Assembly: GCA_040758475.1 (NCBI GenBank)
Contig: JBFLVN010000028.1
Span: 1-21,086 of the forward strand
Direction: 5' to 3'
Length of the DNA stretch: 21,086 bases
Source: JBFLVN01 sp040758475
Lineage (GTDB): Bacteria; JAGRBM01
This document shows positions 7,483 to 14,304 of this stretch, one piece after another. Below the pieces are notes generated by a model. That model was not told where the DNA came from. It worked only from the letters and a program-made list of their open reading frames with translations, and did not search any database. Every line of letters starts with the position of its first letter. Within the stretch, counting starts at the first letter, position 1. The position numbers were made by a program, and so were the translations under genes.

Positions 7483-9030
7483 TTACTGCGTGACGGCGCC
7501 GGCGGCGGGAACTTCCTCGGTTTCGAGCGTGATGGGGGTGATGCTGACCTGATCGCCCACGATCACTTCCCGCCGTTCGCGGGTGATAAGGCACGTCGCG
7601 GTCGTGGCGCTCGTTCGAATCACGGTGAGCTCGCCCACGTAGAACCGGGGCAGTTCGACCCGGTCGCCCACTTCCGGGTCGGCGACATCGCGGTTCGGAC
7701 GGTAGATCGAAAAGACGTTTCCCACTTCGACGCCATCTTTGGTTCCACGGTCGATGTAGACGATATCCTCGGTAGATATGCTGAGTTTCTTCTCTCGAGC
7801 CGCGATGATGAGACCGTTGATTTCCTGGGAATTGGCCTTGATCTGGATGTTCTTGTCCACCTCGGCTTCCGGGATGATCCGGTCGTAGGTGTCGAGGCCA
7901 TAGAGCCGCTCGTCGCCCATGCTGATGTCTTCGTAAGCTTCGGTAATGATGGCGCTCGACGTCCTTTCGTACACTTTCTGGACCTGGAGGTGCCCGACGA
8001 CGATGATCTTGTGGCCGATGTATTCCTCGGTTTCGGGGTGGACGACCTCCTCCCCGATCCGGAAAATCGTGTAGCGGTCGCCTTCGGCGACGCCGTTGAT
8101 CTTGCCCCGGTTGATATAGATGAGATCTCCGGAAGCGGCGCGAACGCGCGCCATCACGTCTTCCTGCCCCAACAGATAACCGGCGTTGTTGAGTTCGGAA
8201 GTTTCGAGGAATTCGATCCATCCGACGGATTGGGCCCGCGGGTATTCGATCACGTTGCGCTGGCGGCGCGCAAGTACCGCCCGCTTCTTGCTGATGAGTT
8301 CCGTGGCCTTTTCGTCGAAAACCTCGAGTTCGGTGCGCTTGGTGAGTTCTTCGAGATAGCGATCCCTGTCGGCCAGTTCCTGCTCCGTGGGTTCCACTTC
8401 CTCGATCTGCTCGATCTCGACTTCGGGCACGACTTCCTGGCCCACTTCGATCTCGGCGGCCGTGGGGGCTTCTTCTTCCGCCGCCGAGCGTTCCAGTTCG
8501 GGCGGGGGAACCAGCTGGACCACCGTGGCCTGGGAGAGGTCGAAATCCTTGGGGTAAACCGTGATGGGTTCACCCGGGTAGATGAGGTCCGGATTGACGA
8601 TCTGGGGGTTTTCGCTGTGGACTTTGGTCCAGAGGAACGGGTCGTTCAGGAAACGGGCGGAAATATCCCAAAGAGTATCCCCCTGCTTGACGATGTAGAC
8701 CTGGGGGGCTTCGGAAGCGCCTTCCCCGATGATGGAGAGGGGCATTTTGCCCCCCATGTCCACGCGCGCACGGACGTTCGCACCGGAATCATCCGTGGGC
8801 ACTTCGCCCTGGAGGCGGCGGACTTCCTGCATTTCGGGGCTTAGTTGCGGGCCTGTAGGAGCGCCTTCGGCGGGAGCAGCGGCGGGGGTTTCCGCTGGGG
8901 CTTCTTCCACCGGCGTTTCGCTTACTGGAGTCTCCTCCAGCGGAATTTCCTCTTGCTCGGCATAAGCACTGCGAGCGCCCCACACGAGGGTTCCCACAAG
9001 CAGGACCGTGGCCAGTGTTTTCCTCGTCAT
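7483..9030 (-). CDS. Exported LysM protein with duplicated beta-domain
   Basis: A 515-residue secreted protein. Signal peptide 1-24 (hydrophobic core LATVLLVGTLVWG, cleavage after AYA). An acidic, Pro/Thr-rich linker with ETPV-type repeats (28-60) is followed by one LysM domain (111-160; YIVKQGDTLWDISARFL), which in this family binds the glycan of peptidoglycan. A second acidic stretch (183-222) may be helical. The C-terminal half has two copies of a module (about 300-373 and 421-495) sharing the frame IYINRGKINGVAEGD/VYIDRGTKDGVEVGN, an aromatic-rich strand, then G-H-L-x-V/G-E-L-x-V and a final G-D. Start ATG at 9030 is preceded by GGGAG at good spacing. It follows the YbgF-like gene by 37 bases; a periplasmic role at the cell wall is inferred. 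Confidence 0.85.
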   Translation of the reverse strand: MTRKTLATVLLVGTLVWGARSAYAEQEEIPLEETPVSETPVEEAPAETPAAAPAEGAPTGPQLSPEMQEVRRLQGEVPTDDSGANVRARVDMGGKMPLSIIGEGASEAPQVYIVKQGDTLWDISARFLNDPFLWTKVHSENPQIVNPDLIYPGEPITVYPKDFDLSQATVVQLVPPPELERSAAEEEAPTAAEIEVGQEVVPEVEIEQIEEVEPTEQELADRDRYLEELTKRTELEVFDEKATELISKKRAVLARRQRNVIEYPRAQSVGWIEFLETSELNNAGYLLGQEDVMARVRAASGDLIYINRGKINGVAEGDRYTIFRIGEEVVHPETEEYIGHKIIVVGHLQVQKVYERTSSAIITEAYEDISMGDERLYGLDTYDRIIPEAEVDKNIQIKANSQEINGLIIAAREKKLSISTEDIVYIDRGTKDGVEVGNVFSIYRPNRDVADPEVGDRVELPRFYVGELTVIRTSATTATCLITRERREVIVGDQVSITPITLETEEVPAAGAVTQ

Positions 9031-9067
9031 AACCCGTATCTCCCGGGGCCTTGCGCCCCCTTTCGCC

Positions 9068-9925
9068 TCATCCGCCCTTCGCGATCAGGGCCTGCGCCTT
9101 GGCAGCCGCGTCGCTGAAGGGATACTCATTAAGCAACCGCTGGTAGACTTCCTCCGAGCGGCGCTTGTTTCCAAGGTTCTTGTGGCAAAGGGCCATCTTG
9201 AGAAGAGCGTCGGGCGCCTTGTTGCCGCCCGGATATCCCTCCATAAGATGGCTGAACGCCTTGAGGGCGTCTTCGTACTTCGACTGGGAGTAATAACACT
9301 CGGCCTCCCAGTAGATCGCATTGTCGGCGTAGTCGTGGGCCGGAAGTTCCCGGGCGAACCGGCCGAATTCCTCGATGCAGCGGTCCCACTGCTGGGTGTC
9401 GTAGTACCCAAGGGCCTGCTTGTAGAACTCCAGGGGGTTCTTGATCGCCCCGCTCGATTTGGCCGGCGCGGGTTTGGCGGCCGCCTTGGGAGCAGGTGGC
9501 GGCGCAGGGGGCGCCGGCTCGGCCTTGGCGATTTCAACAGGCACCGAACGGGCTGGCGGCTCTTTTTTCGCGGGCGCGAGAGGGGCCGGCGCTTCGGCCT
9601 TGGCCGGGGGGGCTGGCGGCGGAGGCGTCGGCGTGGGTTCCGCCCGGGTGGCCGGGGCGATGGACTCGGGCGTCATCTGAACGATCATCATCGCCTGGTT
9701 CTTTTTAAGGGAACTGATGTACTGCCGGTTCGTATCGACCTGATCCTGAAGGATGAAAAGAGTGTTCGACACCTCTTCCAATTTGGCGGCATTCTCCGCC
9801 TGTCCCCGCTGGATGGCGGAAAGCTGGTCTTCGAGCCGTTTAACGTCGCCCTCCAGGCGGTCGGCCTTGGAGGAGCACGCCAAGGGCCCCAGGAAAAGCA
9901 CTAAAATGCAGGTGACGGCGCGCAT
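9068..9925 (-). CDS. YbgF/CpoB-like periplasmic TPR protein, possible lipoprotein
   Basis: The 285-residue product resembles the tol-pal-associated YbgF/CpoB family: signal segment (MRAVTCILVLFLGPLAC), a coiled coil (about 22-70, ADRLEGDVKRLEDQLSAIQ), a Pro/Ala/Lys linker (85-150) and a C-terminal TPR block (about 155-280: EFYKQALGYYDTQQWDRCIEEF, AIYWEAECYYSQSKYEDALKAF, ALLKMALCHKNLGNKRRSEEVY). In E. coli CpoB couples Tol-Pal to septal peptidoglycan synthesis. C17 could be lipidated, though the box is imperfect (P-L-A-C). The frame extends upstream to 10015, but ATG at 9925 is chosen because the signal peptide starts there and AAGGC lies at proper distance. tol genes are not in the window; the neighbour is the LysM protein. 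Confidence 0.82.
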   Translation of the reverse strand: MRAVTCILVLFLGPLACSSKADRLEGDVKRLEDQLSAIQRGQAENAAKLEEVSNTLFILQDQVDTNRQYISSLKKNQAMMIVQMTPESIAPATRAEPTPTPPPPAPPAKAEAPAPLAPAKKEPPARSVPVEIAKAEPAPPAPPPAPKAAAKPAPAKSSGAIKNPLEFYKQALGYYDTQQWDRCIEEFGRFARELPAHDYADNAIYWEAECYYSQSKYEDALKAFSHLMEGYPGGNKAPDALLKMALCHKNLGNKRRSEEVYQRLLNEYPFSDAAAKAQALIAKGG

Positions 9926-9971
9926 ACGTACGCCTTGGAAACCTCGCAATGGGTGGGAAGAAGGTGAATGC

Positions 9972-10000
9972 ATGATCGCACAAGGGGTCCGTTCTGTCAA
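9972..10000 (-). promoter_or_regulatory. Sigma-70-type promoter for the ybgF/cpoB-LysM-dprA-topA operon
   Basis: On the minus strand a perfect TTGACA (10000-9995) is followed after 17 bases by GATCAT (9977-9972), 4/6 of the -10 consensus. Transcription would start near 9965, about 40 bases before the ATG at 9925. No other promoter is evident downstream until the end of xerC, so this may drive the whole block. Confidence 0.5.
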
Positions 10001-10034
10001 GCAAATAGAGCGCAATTAACTTTCACTTCTATTT

Positions 10035-10048
10035 AATTATGCATAATT
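10035..10048. promoter_or_regulatory. Perfect 14-bp palindrome, candidate operator
   Basis: AATTATGCATAATT is identical on both strands and lies in the A+T-rich middle of the divergent region, about 35 bp upstream of the minus-strand -35 element. The symmetry continues for two more pairs after one mismatch. The position suits a dimeric regulator, but A+T-rich palindromes can arise by chance; no binding protein is suggested by the sequence. Confidence 0.35.
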
Positions 10049-10156
10049 TAACTTAAATAAGAGCCCTCTCCCCCTTGACAGGAAAAGCCCCGGCCATTAA
10101 CGACGCCTTGGCTAATTCAAGGGGCCTTGGCCCCTCAAAACCACCAGGAAAGCACC

Positions 10157-10384
10157 ATGCCCGCGGAAGTCGACCCGGAAATTGAAGTCCTCGAAAAGAA
10201 CGAAGCCGGCGTCATCGAGCGCCTGCGCGTCAAATCCCCCTACACGGGTTTTACGGAATACTTCTACGTCCGGGTCCACGGCGAAGTGGCCCGGTCCTTC
10301 CAGACCGAGAAGTCGGCGCGCAAATACCTCTTCGAGCGCACGAAGAACCTCCGCCAGCGCAATCAATCGACGTATACGGGGTAG
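10157..10384 (+). CDS. Small hypothetical protein, 75 residues
   Basis: I do not recognise this protein. It is small and charged, with a predicted beta-rich first half (EIEVLEKNEAGVIERLRVKS, then GFTEYFYVRVHGEVARSF) and a basic helix at the end (KSARKYLFERTKNLRQRNQ). It has no signal peptide, membrane segment or cysteine. ATG at 10157 is preferred over an in-frame ATG at 10127 because AGGAAAG stands five bases before it. Codon use with GC-rich third positions supports real coding. It is alone on the plus strand, divergent from the ybgF/cpoB operon and convergent with the HPr gene. The aromatic strand pattern and basic helix could suit nucleic acid binding, but that is a guess. Confidence 0.75.
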   Translation: MPAEVDPEIEVLEKNEAGVIERLRVKSPYTGFTEYFYVRVHGEVARSFQTEKSARKYLFERTKNLRQRNQSTYTG

Positions 10385-10392
10385 TTGTAACG

Positions 10393-10507
10393 ACCATCTC
10401 CCGGCAGCTTCGCTGCCACCCTCTTCCTCGACAAGGAAGAGGGTGAAGATGGTTTTGCCCCCTCCCTCTTCAGGAAGGGGGCAGCGCGTTCCGCGCCGGG
10501 GGATGGT
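10393..10507. repeat. 115-bp nested palindromic element (REP/MITE-like)
   Basis: The space between two convergent genes is almost wholly one symmetrical structure. The ends, ACCATCTCCCGGC (10393-10405) and GCCGGGGGATGGT (10495-10507), are inverted repeats with one mismatch. Between them are four hairpins in a row: GGCAGC/GCTGCC with loop TTC (10403-10417); a perfect 12-bp stem CACCCTCTTCCT with loop CGACA (10417-10445); an 8-bp stem TGCCCCCT plus inner CCT/AGG (10456-10483); and GCGCG/CGCGC with loop TTC (10484-10496). The ends and the stems compete for some bases. The architecture is like the intergenic palindromic repeats dispersed in many GC-rich genomes. It may also stop transcription from both sides, although no proper T-run follows. 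Confidence 0.75.
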
Positions 10508-10519
10508 GGGGAATGCGAA

Positions 10520-10798
10520 TCACTCCGGCTCCCCAAAACGGTTTTCGAAAAGGGCCTGGATTTTCTCAACGAGTTCCTTGGCGCCGTCACCCCAGGCGCG
10601 CACCTGGAGTTGTTCGCCGCGGGCAGCCGCCAGGGTCAGCACGCCCATGATGGACTTGCCGTTGATCTCCTCGCCGTCCTTGGCGATTCGGAGTTCGGTC
10701 TTGGGAAAGCTCTGCGCGAGCTTTACGAGCTGGCCCGCCGGCCGGGCGTGAAGGCCCAGCTTGTTGACGACGGAAATAGTGGCGGCGTGCTCATTCAT
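10520..10798 (-). CDS. ptsH: Phosphocarrier protein HPr
   Basis: HPr carries phosphate from enzyme I to EIIA proteins. At 92 residues it is of normal size. The active-site histidine is H17 in NKLGLHARPAGQLVKLAQSF, and the regulatory serine is S49 in NGKSIMGVLTLAA, the site HPr kinase modifies. The rest (EQLQVRAWGDGAKELVEKIQALF) is the standard last strand and helix. Its ATG overlaps the stop of the EIIA(Man) gene in ATGA. It is the last gene of the rpoN-hprK operon; enzyme I, which often follows, is absent. With both H17 and S49 present it can take part in catalytic and regulatory phosphorylation. Confidence 0.95.
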   Translation of the reverse strand: MNEHAATISVVNKLGLHARPAGQLVKLAQSFPKTELRIAKDGEEINGKSIMGVLTLAAARGEQLQVRAWGDGAKELVEKIQALFENRFGEPE

Positions 10799-11229
10799 TG
10801 GGCCTTGGCCTTGGGAATCCGCGCCGGGACCCCCAGGATCTCGCGCGCGAGGTAGATGTTCTTGCGCCCGGCCGCCTTGAGTTCAGCGGCCACGTCCGAA
10901 AGGGACGTCTCTTCGCTGCGGGCGGTCACCAACTTTAGCAGCATGGGGAGGTTGATGCCCGAGAGGACTTCGAGGCGGCCGTCGCTGTCCAAAAAGCTCA
11001 AGGCCACGTTCGAAGGGGTTCCCCCGAACATGTCCGTCAGGATGAGCACGCCGCGGCCCGTATCCAGCCGCTGGGTGGCCGCACGGATCCCCTCGCGCAT
11101 CTGCTCGGCCGTATCCTCCGGCCGGACACTCACGGTTTCGATGGCGTGCAGTTCCCCGGCGATGAGCTGGGCCTGTTCGAGCAGAATCTCGCCTACCCGG
11201 CCGTGGGTGACGATCAAAACGCCGACCAT
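10795..11229 (-). CDS. PTS EIIA component, mannose family
   Basis: The 144-residue protein is an EIIA(Man)-type domain: H9 in VLIVTHGRVGE is the phosphorylated histidine, and LILTDMFGGTPSNVALSFL (about 62-80) is the family's second signature. A conserved G-I-N-L-P-M-L segment follows. In E. coli the domain is fused to IIB in ManX; here it stands alone with HPr, as in the RapZ-HprK operons of other Gram-negatives, where no mannose transporter is present and the function is thought to be regulatory. It overlaps HPr by ATGA and lies 30 bases after rapZ. No IIB, IIC or IID component is in the window. Confidence 0.92.
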   Translation of the reverse strand: MVGVLIVTHGRVGEILLEQAQLIAGELHAIETVSVRPEDTAEQMREGIRAATQRLDTGRGVLILTDMFGGTPSNVALSFLDSDGRLEVLSGINLPMLLKLVTARSEETSLSDVAAELKAAGRKNIYLAREILGVPARIPKAKAQ

Positions 11230-11259
11230 TGTGCCTCAAACCTCCGGATGCGCGTCGGT

Positions 11260-12141
11260 CTATGTGTTCTTAAGGAGCGGGGGCAAATCCCGGTGAATTA
11301 CCCGGGGTGGATAACCATGCCCCCGAAGCCATCCCTCGGCCCACCGGCAGATCGCAACGGAGCGATGCTGGCCGCCCGTACAGCCAAAGGCAATGGTAAG
11401 ATAGGCCTTCCCTTCCGCCGCATAAGCTGGGAGCAGAAGCCCCAGGAGCGACGCCCACCGTTCCAGAAACGCTTTGGCTGGGGCGCTATCCAGGACGTAG
11501 CGGTAGACCTCCTCGTCTCGGCCGTCCCGGGGGCGAAGCGCCTCGACGAAATAGGGGTTGGGAATAAAACGGACGTCGAAGATGAGATCGGCCTCGGGGG
11601 GCAGCCCCCGCCGGTAGGCGAAGGATACGAGCGAGACCGTCATCTGCTGCTTGCCCTCCCCTTCGGCGCCGTACGTATCCATCACCCACTTCCGCAGGGC
11701 ATGGGGGGCAAAGCCGCTCGTATCGAGCTTCCGGTCCGCCCGGGCCCGAACGGGAGCGAGCGCCGCCCGTTCGGCGTCGAACGCCTCCCGGGGGAGCCGG
11801 CCGGGTCCCAAGGGATGTTGGCGGCGAGTTTCACGGAAGCGCGAGAGGAGAACATCGTCGCTCGCGTCCAGATAAAGGACTTCGACGGCATGCCCCTGCG
11901 CCCGGACCGATTCGAGAACCGGAAGCATATCCTCCAGGAAATGCTTTTCCCGGATGTCCATGCCGACGCAGACCTGGCGGACTTCGGCATGGGGCTGGCC
12001 GCAGAGTTCGACGAAACGGGGGAGAAGCGCGGGCGGAAGGTTGTCCACGCAGAAATAGCCGAGGTCCTCGAAGGCCCGGAGGGCCGTCGTCTTGCCCGCG
12101 CCCGAAAGCCCGGTGACGACGACGACCCGGATGGGGTTCAT
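11260..12141 (-). CDS. rapZ: RapZ/YvcJ family nucleotide-binding protein
   Basis: At 293 residues this matches the RapZ family. The Walker A is GLSGAGKTT (11-19), followed by the family motif YFCVDNLPPALL (29-40) and YLDASDDVLLSRFRETRR. The C-terminal domain contains FDVRFIPNPYF and the signature GCTGGQHRSVAI (253-264). In E. coli RapZ directs RNase E to the small RNA GlmZ and so controls glucosamine-6-phosphate synthase; in other bacteria it is a GTP/ATP-binding protein of less certain role. The ATG overlaps the hprK stop in ATGA, so the two are translationally coupled. Control of amino-sugar synthesis cannot be assumed here because GlmY/GlmZ are enterobacterial RNAs. Confidence 0.95.
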   Translation of the reverse strand: MNPIRVVVVTGLSGAGKTTALRAFEDLGYFCVDNLPPALLPRFVELCGQPHAEVRQVCVGMDIREKHFLEDMLPVLESVRAQGHAVEVLYLDASDDVLLSRFRETRRQHPLGPGRLPREAFDAERAALAPVRARADRKLDTSGFAPHALRKWVMDTYGAEGEGKQQMTVSLVSFAYRRGLPPEADLIFDVRFIPNPYFVEALRPRDGRDEEVYRYVLDSAPAKAFLERWASLLGLLLPAYAAEGKAYLTIAFGCTGGQHRSVAICRWAEGWLRGHGYPPRVIHRDLPPLLKNT

Positions 12142-13094
12142 TCCACGTCCCCCTCCGGGGAAGGCGCCGCCCGTTCCGAGAGGTCCTTGAGCAGTTTTTC
12201 CTGGAACTCCTTGGCCGAATGGATTCCCTGCATCTGCAGGAGGCGGTTGCGCGCTGCGACTTCGACGATGGACGTGATGTTGCGGCCGGGAGAAACGGGG
12301 ATTTGAAGGTGGGGGATGTGCACCCCCAAAATTTCGCTGGTTTTCTCATCCAGTCCCGTGCGGTCCACCGCTTCGCTCTTGGCCCACGCGATGAGTTCCA
12401 CGACCAGTTCGATTTTCTTCTGGTCCCGCACGGCGGCGACGCCGAAGAGGTCTTTCACGTTCAGGATTCCAAGACCGCGGATCTCGATGTGGTGCTGGAT
12501 GAGTTCGGCGCCGCGGCCGATCAAGGTCGCGGGCGGGCGCAAGGACACGTCCACCACGTCGTCGGCGATGAAGCGGTGGCCCCGCAAGATGAGGTCCAGG
12601 GCCACTTCACTTTTCCCGATACCGCTCTCGCCCATCATCAAGATGCCGACCCCGAAGACGTCCATGAGGACGCCGTGGACGGTCGTCGTGGGAGCCAGGG
12701 ATTCCTGAAGCACGCGGGCGGCCCGCGCGACGAACTCCGTCTCTTCGAGGGGCGTGAGCAGCAGGGCCACGCCCCGTTCGGCGGCGATCGCCTCGACGTC
12801 TTTGGGCACCTCGCCCCCCGCCGAAACGACGAGGGCGGCCGGCCGTTTCTCCAGAAGCGAACGAAGACGCTCCACCCGCTGCAAGACCGGAAGGCTCGCC
12901 AGGTACGCCTGCTCGGCCCGTCCAAGGAGATGAATGCGCTCGGGATGGAAGTGCTCGAAGAATCCGGTGAGGTGGAGCCCGCAATTGGTCAGGTTTTCGC
13001 TGCTGATCGCCCGCGAGAGCCCCGCGCCGCCGACGAGGACTTGAAGGGAGAGTTCTCCCGCGGCCAGGAAGTCCTCGACTTTGAGCAGCGCCAT
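12138..13094 (-). CDS. hprK: HPr kinase/phosphorylase
   Basis: HprK phosphorylates, and removes phosphate from, the regulatory serine of HPr. The 318-residue frame has the N-terminal domain (1-130) and the kinase domain: H140 in TVHGVLMDVFGVG, Walker A GESGIGKS (155-162), FIADDVVDV with the catalytic D179, and the signature EIRGLGILNVKDLFGV (204-219). ILGVHIPHLQIPVSPGRN is the C-terminal block. ATG at 13094, 26 bases after ptsN, is chosen because the family N-terminus starts here; the open frame runs 85 codons further up but overlaps ptsN. An AGGGGGA lies about ten bases ahead. Its substrate HPr is encoded three genes downstream. Confidence 0.95.
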   Translation of the reverse strand: MALLKVEDFLAAGELSLQVLVGGAGLSRAISSENLTNCGLHLTGFFEHFHPERIHLLGRAEQAYLASLPVLQRVERLRSLLEKRPAALVVSAGGEVPKDVEAIAAERGVALLLTPLEETEFVARAARVLQESLAPTTTVHGVLMDVFGVGILMMGESGIGKSEVALDLILRGHRFIADDVVDVSLRPPATLIGRGAELIQHHIEIRGLGILNVKDLFGVAAVRDQKKIELVVELIAWAKSEAVDRTGLDEKTSEILGVHIPHLQIPVSPGRNITSIVEVAARNRLLQMQGIHSAKEFQEKLLKDLSERAAPSPEGDVE

Positions 13095-13120
13095 GGTGAA
13101 CCCGTCCCCCTGGAAAAGGG

Positions 13121-13660
13121 TCAGGGCGCCGTATCCCCCTCGAAAACGATCCGCACCATCTCCGCCGCTCCCGGCGCGTCCACCACCTTGCGGATAAGGC
13201 CCGGGCGGGAAAAGAGGCGCGATACGCGGGCAAGCACCTTGAGGTGCTGCTTGGGGTCTTCCTCCGGAGCGAGAAGCGCCAGGAAAACGTGCGTGGGTTT
13301 TCCGTCCCGGGCCGCGAAATCCACTCCCGAAGGCGAGCGGGCGAGGCACGCGATCACCCCTTCGATCCCCGCGTGGCGGCCGTGGGGAACGGCGGCGCCT
13401 TCGAACATGGCCGTCGTCCCGATCCCTTCCCTGTCTTTGAGCACTTGATGAATGTGCGCCGCGTCGATCGGGCGTCCCGAGCAGAGCGAACCGGCGATCT
13501 CCCGAAGAATGTCTTCCTTGGTCGTGCCCAAGAGCGCGGGCAAAACGGTCAGCCGGCCGCCCAGGAGTTCTTCCAGCGTGGGAGAACGCGCAGCGCCGCC
13601 GTTGCTCGTGCCGTTCGCATGAGAACTCGGCCCCTGGGTCCGGTCCGCGCCACTTTTCAT
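13121..13660 (-). CDS. ptsN: PTS EIIA-like nitrogen-regulatory protein (PtsN)
   Basis: The fold is the EIIA(Fru/Ntr) domain: LGTTKEDILREIAGSL, then HQVLKDREGIGTTAMFEGAAVPHGRHAGIEG with phospho-histidine H93 (equivalent of E. coli PtsN H73), and HVFLALLAPEEDPKQHLKVLARVSRLF. It phosphorelays within the nitrogen PTS and in other bacteria regulates potassium transport, sigma-54-related genes and phosphate sensing. The 179-residue chain is longer than E. coli PtsN by an N-terminal tail of about 27 Gly/Ser/Ala-rich residues without obvious motif. It lies between hpf (6 bases) and hprK, the classic rpoN-linked place. Confidence 0.93.
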   Translation of the reverse strand: MKSGADRTQGPSSHANGTSNGGAARSPTLEELLGGRLTVLPALLGTTKEDILREIAGSLCSGRPIDAAHIHQVLKDREGIGTTAMFEGAAVPHGRHAGIEGVIACLARSPSGVDFAARDGKPTHVFLALLAPEEDPKQHLKVLARVSRLFSRPGLIRKVVDAPGAAEMVRIVFEGDTAP

Positions 13661-13666
13661 TTGAAA

Positions 13667-14230
13667 TCAGTAGGAGGGGTCGATGAGCCCGAATCCACCG
13701 CCCTTGCGCCGGTAGAGGACGTTGATTTCATTCGACTCATCGTTCCGAAAAACGAAGAAGTCGGTCTTCGATTGGCGGAACTCCAGGAGGGCCTCCTCAA
13801 TGCCCATTGGCTTTCCCATGAGTCCTTCCCGCTGGAGGCCGTCGCCTTGGTTATTCGCGGTCCGGCGACGCGAGACGCCGTTCCCCCGGGAAGGGCGGGA
13901 GGAACCGTTCAACTGCTCCAAGGCCCCGTGGTGAGGCAGTCCATGGTGGCGGCCATTCCGATCCTTGCGGCGCTTGAGCTGCTTTTCGATCTTGTCCATG
14001 ACCCCGTCGATGGCCGCGTAGAGGTCGATGGTCGTGGCTTCCCCCTGGCAGGTGGCGCCATGGGCCGAAAGATCGACGCGGGCCCGGTGGCGGTCGCGCT
14101 CCACTTCGAGAACGACGTGGGCCGTGATGGGCTCGGATAAATACTTCTTCGCTTTTTCGAGCTTTTCTTCGGCGTAGGCGCGGAGGGCTTTGCTGGATTT
14201 TACGTGCCGGAAGGTAACGTCAACCTGCAT
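13667..14230 (-). CDS. hpf: Ribosome hibernation promoting factor, long form
   Basis: HPF inactivates ribosomes in slow growth. The first domain (1-100) is the beta-alpha-beta-beta-beta-alpha ribosome-binding fold: MQVDVTFRHVKSSKALRAYAEEKLEKAKKYL, VVLEVERDRHRARVDLSAHG, DLYAAIDGVMDKIEKQLKRRKDR. A basic, Gly/Ser/Asn-rich linker (about 100-135) leads to the dimerisation domain (139-187: MGIEEALLEFRQSKTDFFVFRNDESNEINVLYRRKGGGFGLIDP). The two-domain form dimerises 70S particles directly into 100S without RMF. It stands between rpoN and ptsN as in proteobacterial rpoN operons; the 74-base gap from rpoN leaves room for a separate promoter, but none is clear. Confidence 0.95.
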   Translation of the reverse strand: MQVDVTFRHVKSSKALRAYAEEKLEKAKKYLSEPITAHVVLEVERDRHRARVDLSAHGATCQGEATTIDLYAAIDGVMDKIEKQLKRRKDRNGRHHGLPHHGALEQLNGSSRPSRGNGVSRRRTANNQGDGLQREGLMGKPMGIEEALLEFRQSKTDFFVFRNDESNEINVLYRRKGGGFGLIDPSY

Positions 14231-14304
14231 GGAGTTGGCCGGACCTTTCGCAGGGTTGGAGCCGGAGCGGCGATTCCCGTCCCTACCGGCAAAGCCGGAT
14301 CGGA

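Larger units (their letters stand above)
9926..10156. other. Divergent intergenic region
   Basis: The 231 bp between the ybgF/cpoB-like gene and the plus-strand small gene carry a minus-strand promoter (9972-10000), an A+T-rich core (10016-10060) with a perfect 14-bp palindrome, and, nearer the small gene, TTGACA at 10075-10080 whose best 17-base-spaced partner (TAACGA) is a poor -10 element. No further reading frame is convincing. Confidence 0.6.

Noticed and set aside
7466..8221. Upstream extension of the dprA frame by 252 codons
   Set aside because: The added part is an arginine-rich out-of-frame reading of the LysM gene; DprA homology begins at ATG 7465.
10075..10103. TTGACA-17-TAACGA as a promoter for the small plus-strand gene
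   Set aside because: The -35 is perfect but the -10 matches only two of six bases; not listed as a feature.
12219..13448. Plus-strand open frame of 409 codons
   Set aside because: Antisense to hprK and ptsN, both with intact motifs.
14286..14298. CCGGC-AAA-GCCGG hairpin after rpoN
   Set aside because: Short stem without a T-run in a GC-rich spacer; likely chance, and would separate genes that are normally cotranscribed.
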